Source: Dyella sp. A6
GTDB taxonomy: Bacteria; Pseudomonadota; Gammaproteobacteria; Xanthomonadales; Rhodanobacteraceae
Reading direction: 5' to 3'
NCBI RefSeq assembly: GCF_036320485.1
Contig: NZ_CP132911.1
Coordinates: 124,001-188,000, forward strand
Length of the DNA: 64,000 bases
Position 1 is the first letter of the stretch; each line of letters begins with the position of its first letter. The position numbers were made by a program, and so were the translations under genes. Shown piece after piece: positions 1 to 5,366 of this stretch. Under the pieces are notes generated by a model. The model saw only the letters and a list, made by a program, of their open reading frames with translations, ran no database searches and was not told where the DNA came from.

Positions 1-1
1 C

Positions 2-274
2 AGTGCCGATGGCATGACGCTGTATACCTATGATCGGGATGGCCAGGGTGGCTCCAGTCACTGCGAGAATATCTGTGCCAGGCTATGGCCGCCGTACCTT
101 GCCACCGCGAATGCAAAGCCTTCGAAGAGCTACGGTGTGATCGTCCGCAATGATGGCTCTCGACAGTGGACTTACCTGGGACACCCACTCTACAGATACG
201 CGGGTGACACGGCGGCGGGTGTCACATTGGGCAATGGCGTCAACGGCACCTGGCATGTGGCCCTGAAACACTAG
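2..274 (+). CDS. Secreted repeat protein COG4315/PF03640, C-terminal part (5' end outside window)
   Basis: The reading frame is open from the first bases of the window, so the start lies upstream; about 90 residues and the stop are present. The visible part has the family pattern: GMTLYTYDRDG, then a Cys-x3-Cys before a WPP motif, then a second repeat ending in GHPLYRYAGD. These are features of the Yx(F/W)xxD secreted or lipoprotein repeat family (COG4315, PF03640), whose function is unknown and which is usually exported. It ends 87 bases before the DUF3034 gene on the same strand, so the two may be co-transcribed with the globin that follows. No signal peptide can be seen because the N-terminus is missing. 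Confidence 0.8.
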   Translation, partial: SADGMTLYTYDRDGQGGSSHCENICARLWPPYLATANAKPSKSYGVIVRNDGSRQWTYLGHPLYRYAGDTAAGVTLGNGVNGTWHVALKH

Positions 275-360
275 AGCCCATTCTTTTGCATCCCTCGAGC
301 ATTTCATCTCGTACCGCCCATAGGGGCGCGGTAGTCGCGTCATTGACGGAGAGCTCGACG

Positions 361-1269
361 ATGCATCCATTCCTACGGAACTACAAGCTACTCGCAGCCG
401 CATTGGCGTTGCTGGGCGGCCTCATCTCTCTTCCCGCCGTTGCCGGAGATAGCGGCGCAACGCCCTTGAATATCAGCGGAAAACTCTTGCTTACGGGCGG
501 CGTCTCGCAGATCGAGGGCTCGGCAGGTGGCGGCCTGACGCCATGGGCCGTGATCGGGGGATACGGAACGCAGGGCCAGATCGGCGCCAACGCCTTCTAC
601 ACCCGTGTCAATGTGCAGGACTACCATCTCGACGACGCCGGAGCCCTGATCGGCATCGACAACCGTGTCGAGATTTCAGTGGCGCAGCAGCGCTTCAATA
701 CCGAGGACGTCGGTGCGGCCCTCGGGCTCGGTCGTGGGTTCACCTTCCGCCAGAATGTGGTTGGCGTGAAGGTTCGTCTTTTCGGCAATGCCGTGCTCGA
801 CCAGGACACCTGGGTGCCGCAGGTGGCCGTCGGCATGCAATACAAGAAGAACAACCAGGGCGCGATCCTGCACGCAATTGGCGCGAAGAGCGACCATGGC
901 ATTGACTACTATGTCAGCGCGACAAAGTTGTTCCTGTCGCAGAGCCTGCTTGCCAATGCCACGCTCCGTTTCACCAAGGCTAACCAGATCGGAATCCTCG
1001 GCTTCGGGGGCGACAAGCACAACGGCTACCAAGCCGAGCTCGAGGGTTCGCTGGCATATCTGCTCAGTCGCAACTGGGCAATCGGCGCGGAGTATCGGCA
1101 GAAGCCGAACAATCTGAACATCGCGCGGGAAGACGACTGGTACGACGCCTTCGTGGCTTGGGCCCCGACCAAGAACGTCTCCGTGACCCTCGCCTACGTC
1201 AATCTCGGCAACGTCGTCATCAAGAGCAACCAGCAGGGCATGTACGCATCCGTGCAGGTCGGCTTCTGA
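361..1269 (+). CDS. DUF3034 family outer-membrane protein
   Basis: 302 residues from the ATG at 361, which follows a GGAGAG ribosome-binding site; an in-frame start at 286 lacks a comparable site. Residues 1-28 form a signal peptide (basic start, Leu/Ala-rich core, AVA cleavage site). The rest is rich in alternating Gly/aromatic/polar stretches and ends in VQVGF, the terminal Phe typical of outer-membrane beta-barrels. The sequence resembles DUF3034 (PF11231), a proteobacterial family of unknown function. The globin gene starts 28 bases downstream, so an operon is likely. Whether it is a pore, a transporter or a structural barrel cannot be told from sequence. Confidence 0.8.
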   Translation: MHPFLRNYKLLAAALALLGGLISLPAVAGDSGATPLNISGKLLLTGGVSQIEGSAGGGLTPWAVIGGYGTQGQIGANAFYTRVNVQDYHLDDAGALIGIDNRVEISVAQQRFNTEDVGAALGLGRGFTFRQNVVGVKVRLFGNAVLDQDTWVPQVAVGMQYKKNNQGAILHAIGAKSDHGIDYYVSATKLFLSQSLLANATLRFTKANQIGILGFGGDKHNGYQAELEGSLAYLLSRNWAIGAEYRQKPNNLNIAREDDWYDAFVAWAPTKNVSVTLAYVNLGNVVIKSNQQGMYASVQVGF

Positions 1270-1297
1270 CACCCATCACGCATCGAGGATTCCCGCC

Positions 1298-1798
1298 ATG
1301 TACAAGACTACGACCTTCATCTTTCTGCTGACTGCAGGCTTGTTCGTCAGCACCGTCGCCTCGGCACAGAACGCCATGTCCGCCGGACAGAACAACACGA
1401 GCGCCGATGCCTACCCCGCAGCACCACGCGACCCTGCCCTGAAGCCGGTCTTCAAGGAGTTCGGTGGCAAACCCGGTCTCGTCGCACTGATGAACGATTT
1501 CATGGACAACCTGATGGCCGATCCGGTAACCAAGCCTTACTTCGAGAATGCCGACCGCAACCATATCAAGGCAGAACTGGTGGATCAGTTCTGCGTGATC
1601 CTGGACGGACCGTGCACCTACACCGGAAAGGACATGGCCGCGGCACACCGGGGCATGAACATCGACCATGCCGCCTTCAATGCCCTGGTCGAGGATCTCC
1701 AGCGCGCGATGAGCAAGCGTGACATCCCGTTTCGCGCGCAGAACAAGCTTCTGGCGAAACTCGCACCCATGCATCGTCAGATAATCACGAAGCATTGA
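1298..1798 (+). CDS. Truncated haemoglobin, group I, with signal peptide
   Basis: 166 residues. Residues 1-24 look like a cleavable signal peptide (ending VASA before Gln), so the globin is predicted to be periplasmic or secreted. The globin part has the group I hallmarks: the GG pair near residue 56, the helix NDFMDNLM followed by PYFEN, the YTGKDM motif and the proximal haem ligand candidate His117 in AAAHRGM. Cys99 and Cys106 lie seven residues apart and could form a disulfide in an oxidising compartment. Group I globins bind O2 and NO; most known ones are cytoplasmic. It lies directly behind the DUF3034 gene. The exact ligand chemistry and partner are unknown. Confidence 0.85.
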   Translation: MYKTTTFIFLLTAGLFVSTVASAQNAMSAGQNNTSADAYPAAPRDPALKPVFKEFGGKPGLVALMNDFMDNLMADPVTKPYFENADRNHIKAELVDQFCVILDGPCTYTGKDMAAAHRGMNIDHAAFNALVEDLQRAMSKRDIPFRAQNKLLAKLAPMHRQIITKH

Positions 1799-2060
1799 CC
1801 GAGTGGTCTTCCATGCACGTCGCGGATAGAACCGAGGCGTGCATGGAGCCGCGGCGTGGGCGAAGCCGACTAGAGCAGCGATAGTTGCGCACAGTTAACC
1901 ACCCGAACCCACCGGAAAGACTTCACTATTTTGTCTTCGGGCGCGTGCAAAATTTTGTGTGCATAGCCTAAGCCTTGTCAGAACCCTCGTCTCCAAGCCG
2001 TGCCTTTTTAGACGTATAAACTGGCCGCCGTCGGCAAGAAGTAAGAGAGTTGACCAGCCC
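1799..2060. other. Intergenic stretch between the globin gene and the IS element
   Basis: No gene is seen in these 262 bases. A perfect 9-base inverted repeat (CCATGCACG at 1811-1819, CGTGCATGG at 1838-1846, 18-base loop) lies 12 bases after the globin stop. It could be a weak terminator, but no T-run follows. The right part is richer in A and T than the neighbouring genes. Confidence 0.5.
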
Positions 2061-2077
2061 TGTCGACTCCCCAGAAA

Positions 2078-2932
2078 TCAGTGCCAAGCTAAATTAGAGG
2101 TTGCCGGGTCGTTCTGAAGTCGGAATTCGACGGGCGTGAGCCCGTCGAGGCTGTCGTGGGGAATCTCGTTGTTGTAGTCGGCCAGCCACCGTTCCGCGTG
2201 CTCACGTACTTCGGTGAGCGTGCGGAAGATGTACATGTCGAGCACGCCACGGCGGAAGCTGCCGTTGAAACGCTCGATGAAGCCGTTTTGCATGGGCCTG
2301 CCGGGCTCGATGAAGTCCAGAGTGATGCCTTTGCGCTCGGCCCATTCGGCCAGCGCCAGTGCGATGAATTCCGGCCCGTTGTCCAGGCGAAGCTTGGCCG
2401 GATAGCCGCGCCAGGCCGCAATCCGCTCCAGCGTGCGGATGACACGCGTGGCGGGCAGGTTGAGGTCGACCTCGATGGCCAGTGCTTCGCGACTGAAGTC
2501 GTCAATCACGTTGAACGTCCGGAAGCGCCGCCCATCCCACAGGGCGTCGGACATGAAGTCGATCGACCAACTAGCGTTGATCTGCTCGCCAGCCGCCAAG
2601 GGCATCGGATGCCGGTTCGGTACACGCTTCTTGCCGCGTCGGCGGCGATTGAGTTGCATCCGGCAATACACGCGCCACACCCTCTTGTGGTTCCACACCA
2701 GACCACGGCGTCGAATCAGCTGAAACAGCTTGCCGAAGCCACGCTCTGGAAACCGTTCCGCCAGTTCAGCGAGCAGCGCAATCACTTCCTCGTCCCGATC
2801 CGGTCGGCGGCGGTAACGCGCCGTTGATCGCGACAAGCCCATCGCCAGACAGGCCCGGCGCTCGCTCCAGCCGTAGTGATTCATCAACCACGTCAGCAGC
2901 GGGCGCTTGTGCGCCGGGTCTACAACTTTTTT
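2078..2932 (-). CDS. IS3-family transposase OrfB (DDE integrase domain), expressed by -1 frameshift
   Basis: About 284 residues in the -1 frame relative to OrfA, entering at the AAAAAAG slippery heptamer and reading KKVVDPAHK. It has an HTH_21 region ([18 protein letters not shown]) and an rve-type catalytic core. The acidic residues are Asp in WSIDFMSD, Asp in RLDNGPEF and Glu in NGFIERFNG, with exactly 35 residues between the second Asp and the Glu, as expected of DDE transposases of this family. The stop lies 17 bases inside the left inverted repeat. No inactivating change is visible, so the OrfAB fusion could be functional. Confidence 0.9.
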   Translation of the reverse strand, partial: KKVVDPAHKRPLLTWLMNHYGWSERRACLAMGLSRSTARYRRRPDRDEEVIALLAELAERFPERGFGKLFQLIRRRGLVWNHKRVWRVYCRMQLNRRRRGKKRVPNRHPMPLAAGEQINASWSIDFMSDALWDGRRFRTFNVIDDFSREALAIEVDLNLPATRVIRTLERIAAWRGYPAKLRLDNGPEFIALALAEWAERKGITLDFIEPGRPMQNGFIERFNGSFRRGVLDMYIFRTLTEVREHAERWLADYNNEIPHDSLDGLTPVEFRLQNDPATSNLAWH

Positions 2933-3186
2933 GCAATCAGATCCTTCAGCGCGTGGTTCTCCATCGCCAGCTCGGCATACATCCGCTTGAGCTTGGCGTG
3001 CTCCGCCTCGATGTCGCGCAGCCGCTGTATGTCGGACGCTTCCATCCCGCCGTACTTGGACTTCCACACGTAGTACGTGGCGTCCGATATGCCCAACTCG
3101 CGGCACACATCTTTGACCTGCCGACCGCCTTCGACCTGCTTCAGCGTCGCGACGATCTGACTTTCGGTGAACTTGCTCTTGCGCAT
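2920..3186 (-). CDS. IS3-family transposase OrfA (DNA-binding subunit)
   Basis: 88 residues starting [17 protein letters not shown]. It carries the helix-turn-helix of IS3-family OrfA proteins ([22 protein letters not shown]), then a leucine-zipper-like helix (residues 55-85) that ends in IAKKL. This part recognises the terminal inverted repeats. The frame closes with TAG just after an AAAAAAG heptamer (2926-2932 on the plus strand as CTTTTTT), where a -1 shift would fuse it to OrfB. It appears intact. Confidence 0.92.
   Translation of the reverse strand: MRKSKFTESQIVATLKQVEGGRQVKDVCRELGISDATYYVWKSKYGGMEASDIQRLRDIEAEHAKLKRMYAELAMENHALKDLIAKKL
2926..2932 (-). other. Programmed -1 ribosomal frameshift site of the IS
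   Basis: On the minus strand the sequence reads A AAA AAG in the orfA frame, immediately before the TTG TAG that ends orfA. Slippage by one base puts ribosomes in the orfB frame, giving IAKKVVD. This is the standard IS3-family control of transposase level. Confidence 0.85.
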
Positions 3187-3262
3187 CTTGGGTCTCCTTG
3201 GGGCTAGTTTGCCCGGAGACCTCCAGTTATGCCTGGATCAAGATTACGGGGAGTCGACATAA

Positions 3263-3292
3263 GCGGCTTCGCCGCCGTTTAACTCGTTGAAT
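3263..3292 (+). other. attC-like site A (3' half), adjoining the IS right end
   Basis: Four bases after the IS end comes a short hairpin (GCGGC, TTC, GCCGC; 3263-3275), then GTTTAACTC, then GTTGAAT at 3286-3292, which fits the integron core consensus GTTRRRY. The order (central stem, AAC-containing box, core) matches the 3' half of an integron attC site. The 5' half is missing and may have been removed or displaced by the IS. Confidence 0.4.
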
Positions 3293-3514
3293 GTCCGTTT
3301 CTGGCCGCACGCAGCCCTTGCGTCCATAGTCGCGACCGAGGATGCTCCGGAGGGCCGGGCTCGACCCAAAGCGGGCAGTCCGCTAACCGACGTCGAAGCA
3401 GTGTCTCAGCTGGAGCTGATCGTGCCTTCAAGAGCTTTGCCGGACTTCGTCGCTAAGATTAGGCTGCTTTCTACAGAGGCGGGCGGCCTCGCCGCCTCTC
3501 AACTCCAGCGTTAG
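3287..3514 (+). other. Possible cassette between attC-like sites A and B, with a doubtful 75-codon frame
   Basis: The stretch runs from inside the GTTGAAT core to inside the GTTAGGC core. It can be read as an open frame from a TTG at 3287 to a TAG lying inside GTTAGGC. The product matches no family I recognise, has no visible ribosome-binding site, and the first bases (TTGAATGTCCGTTTCTGGCCG) recur at 3843-3863 with three differences. I therefore regard it as more likely non-coding cassette DNA than a gene. Confidence 0.25.
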
Positions 3515-3516
3515 GC
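3476..3516 (+). other. attC-like site B (3' half) preceding the small membrane-protein gene
   Basis: An 8-base perfect stem (AGAGGCGG and CCGCCTCT, loop of about 8 bases) is followed by CAACTCCAGC and GTTAGGC at 3510-3516, a perfect match to the integron core consensus. The arrangement closely resembles the right half of short cassette attC sites. The expected left box (GCCTAAC type) is not clear; CGCTAAG around 3452 is the best degenerate candidate. Confidence 0.5.
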
Positions 3517-3524
3517 CGTTAAAG

Positions 3525-3833
3525 ATGCGCACATTCCCTCGTGTCGTCCTTGGTCTCTTCGTTGCCTCGCTGGCGGCGTCGCTCTTGGCGGCGGTTGTTT
3601 TCGATTCTCGAGCAGCACGTTGGTGTGGCATGCCCGCGCTCCTTATCTCGGCGTGGGCGGCACTCGGCCACCTCGTAACACTGGACGACGAGGTGGCGGG
3701 GGGCTGGTCGAACCCAGATGGCTCGTCGCAGGTCTGGTCCCGATCGCTCGGCGAACTGGCGGTCAAGATTGTGGTCGTCCTGCTTGTCGCTTGGCTTGTC
3801 GTCGGCACCCCACTGGCACACCATGCGGCCTAA
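3525..3833 (+). CDS. Small membrane protein, probable integron-type cassette gene
   Basis: 102 residues, starting MRTFPRVVLGLFVASL. Three hydrophobic segments are visible, about residues 6-26, 36-53 and 77-95, so it should sit in the inner membrane. I do not recognise a family. The ATG lies 9 bases after a GTTAGGC core site and the TAA stop lies inside GCCTAAC, the left core of the next attC-like site. This is the usual arrangement in integron gene cassettes. No integrase gene is in the window, so this would be a stray or decayed cassette array. Function unknown. Confidence 0.6.
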   Translation: MRTFPRVVLGLFVASLAASLLAAVVFDSRAARWCGMPALLISAWAALGHLVTLDDEVAGGWSNPDGSSQVWSRSLGELAVKIVVVLLVAWLVVGTPLAHHAA

Positions 3834-3906
3834 CTCCAGCGTTTGAACGTCCGCTACTGGCCGATCACCGACTGCTCAGTGATCGGCCACTCAATATTGA
3901 CTAGGC
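3828..3906 (+). other. attC-like site C, degenerate
   Basis: The site starts with GCCTAAC (3828-3834), which holds the stop of the preceding gene, continues with TCCAGCGTTTGAAC, then an 11-base perfect hairpin (TGGCCGATCAC at 3858-3868, GTGATCGGCCA at 3879-3889), and ends near GACTAGGC (3899-3906), a poor match to GTTAGGC. The 79-base span is in the normal attC size range. The weak right core suggests it has decayed or been deleted. Confidence 0.4.
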
Positions 3907-4148
3907 TCGACGTCAACCATCGGCAACGCGATGATGCTGATGGCAGCCAGTTTGCCGGCTGCGGGAATTTCGCTGGCGAAGCTGGTCGGTTGCCGAGGAG
4001 TGGTTGGCGTTCTGCATCCTTCCCACGACATCGCATCGGTGCCTGTGCATCCGAGGATGGCCACTTTATGCTTTCAAGGAGATCATAAAGTGGCCAAAGC
4101 GGCCACTTTATGGTTTCCCGCACACGCGCGCCAACACTTAAGTCCTTG
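3907..4148. other. Gene-free stretch with a triplicated GGCCACTTTATG motif
   Basis: No convincing gene is present. The notable structure is at 4059-4113: GGCCACTTTATG (4059-4070), its exact inverse CATAAAGTGGCC (4084-4095), and a further direct copy (4101-4112). The stretch ends at the tRNA-Ile2 3' end. Confidence 0.5.
4059..4112. repeat. Three copies of a 12-base motif, two in inverted orientation
   Basis: GGCCACTTTATG occurs at 4059-4070 and 4101-4112 on the plus strand and at 4084-4095 on the minus strand. The first pair forms a perfect 12-base stem around a 13-base loop; the second pair is separated by only 5 bases. No T-run follows on the plus strand. Arrays like this can be binding sites for a regulator or for a transposase (IS21-family ends carry comparable repeats), but no associated gene is left. 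Confidence 0.6.
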
Positions 4149-4221
<73 letters not shown>

Positions 4222-4413
4222 ATGAGGGTGCCGCCCGTTGCGTGGCGGGTTGTGCATGGTAGCGGGAGCACGCGAGATGCGCCAAGCGCCTGACGATGCC
4301 GGATATGCATCGGTGGGCTTCGATCGTATTCGACGGCGCGTCCTGGCCGGTGGTCGTGGCTGTCCATCGTGACTGCACGGACATGAACTTGCGTCGATTC
4401 TTCACGCTTTTGC

Positions 4414-4442
4414 TTGCTGTACCCCAGCTGCTGGCGTATAGT
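4414..4442 (+). promoter_or_regulatory. Predicted sigma-70 promoter of the DUF2170 gene
   Basis: A -35 box TTGCTG (4414-4419) and a -10 box TATAGT (4437-4442) are separated by 17 bases, 42 bases before the start codon at 4484. The region from the tRNA to this point (4222-4413) holds nothing else that I recognise. Confidence 0.6.
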
Positions 4443-4464
4443 TACGCGTAACGTTAAGCGTAAC
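4441..4464. promoter_or_regulatory. Tandem palindromes overlapping the -10 box, probable operator
   Basis: GTTACGCGTAAC (4441-4452) is a perfect 12-base palindrome. It is followed without a gap by GTTAAGCGTAAC (4453-4464), the same site with one palindrome pair broken. Both lie at the -10/transcription-start position, where a bound repressor would block the promoter. The DUF2170 protein itself, with an N-terminus that may be DNA-binding, is a candidate ligand, but this is inference. Confidence 0.55.
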
Positions 4465-4483
4465 TATTGTTCAGGGGAATTCC

Positions 4484-5086
4484 ATGGCCGCCGGCAAGCA
4501 TCTCAGCCCAGGCGCGCAGCGCCAGAAGGCGCTGCGTGAGCGGATGGGCAAGCTGGGCATGACGATTCCCCGCATCTACATGACGGCGGACGAACAGGCG
4601 ATGGTGCGGACCTTTCTGCATCACTGCCGTGGCGAGCGGACCGAGCAGCTGATCGAGGGCATGGACTTTTCGCACATGCATGCGAAGTGGACCGTGCCGA
4701 CGCTGTTCGATGCGCTCAAGGCGGATACGGCCAGGCAGGACGTGCTGGCCGGGATTCGACTGCATGGCGTGCCGCTGGGGATCGAGCTGGGATTGACGCG
4801 CTATGGCGGCCAGCTTGTGCGGTTGTCGGTGAGCGATGAGGAGATTTTCGTGACGACGGTGCTTTGCGGGAGGAGTGCGGTGAAACAGCCCGCGCGCTTC
4901 AACGAGGCCTGCCTTCGTCTGGGACCGACCCTGCCACTTTCGAACGTGGGCTTGGTCGGCGACGATTACGTACTGTTCGGCCAGCTTTCGGCGCATTCGC
5001 CGCTGGCCAACATTGTCGAGGAACTCGACGTGTTGGGCCGCAACGCGGTGGAATCGCTCGAGGCGCTGTCCGCATTGATGCGCTGA
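4484..5086 (+). CDS. DUF2170 (YjfI-like) protein with possible DNA-binding N-terminus
   Basis: 200 residues. Residues about 70-200 match the DUF2170/YjfI family of unknown function, known from loci with PspA-like and flotillin-like membrane-stress proteins. The N-terminal 60 residues are basic, then read MTIPRIYMTADEQAMVRTFL, a strand-helix pattern reminiscent of ribbon-helix-helix proteins; this is a guess from pattern only. The promoter carries two tandem palindromes, which would suit autoregulation. The next gene on the same strand, 280 bases away, encodes a flotillin. No PspA homologue is in the window. Confidence 0.7.
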   Translation: MAAGKHLSPGAQRQKALRERMGKLGMTIPRIYMTADEQAMVRTFLHHCRGERTEQLIEGMDFSHMHAKWTVPTLFDALKADTARQDVLAGIRLHGVPLGIELGLTRYGGQLVRLSVSDEEIFVTTVLCGRSAVKQPARFNEACLRLGPTLPLSNVGLVGDDYVLFGQLSAHSPLANIVEELDVLGRNAVESLEALSALMR

Positions 5087-5366
5087 GGCGTGCAGTCATG
5101 CTTCGATCAAGTCTTGAACATTTCACGGTCTGTCGTGCCCGGGGTGGCACGCGGCATTTGAGTGCGTCGTGGGCGCACGACGCCGGATAAGCATCCGACC
5201 TCTTTCTCCTTTGGCAACGAAAGGCTGAACGACGGCCCCGGCCGTCGTGGTGAGGCGCGCGCATGGTGGTGATGAACCCGGGCGCGCGTGGTCGCCGGCC
5301 TGCACAAAGGGCATTCATCCAGGCCCGACCGCATGTCGTGCATCACTCGGAAAAGGAATTGCAATC
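5087..5366 (+). promoter_or_regulatory. Hairpin-rich leader between the DUF2170 and flotillin genes
   Basis: Three inverted repeats lie in this 280-base gap: CGTGCC/GGCACG near 5134-5151, GCGTCGTG/CACGACGC at about 5164-5183, and ACGACGGCC/GGCCGTCGT with a two-base loop at 5229-5248. None is followed by a clear T-run. The spacing is too large for simple translational coupling, so the gap may hold a separate promoter or an RNA-level control element. Confidence 0.4.

Larger units (their letters stand above)
2061..3259 (-). mobile_element. IS3-family insertion sequence, complete, 1199 bp
   Basis: The ends are inverted repeats: TGTCGACTCCCC at 2061-2072 on the plus strand and the same 12 bases, inverted, ending at 3259; a few further positions match. 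Between them lie two overlapping transposase frames on the minus strand joined by an A6G slippery site, the classic IS3 layout. OrfA resembles the IS407 subgroup. No target-site duplication is visible: the left flank is AGCCC and the right flank is TAAGC. The element sits next to attC-like sequence at 3263-3292, so it may have inserted in or beside an integron-type recombination site. Confidence 0.9.

Noticed and set aside
1811..1846. Terminator of the globin operon
   Set aside because: The 9-base stem has an 18-base loop and no T-run, so I list it only as an inverted repeat.
4059..4113. CRISPR repeats
   Set aside because: Copies are only 12 bases long, are in mixed orientation, and spacers are 5-13 bases.
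3854..4123. Minus-strand frame of 89 codons over the palindromes
   Set aside because: Its product consists largely of the translated repeats (IKWP), with no ribosome-binding site or family.
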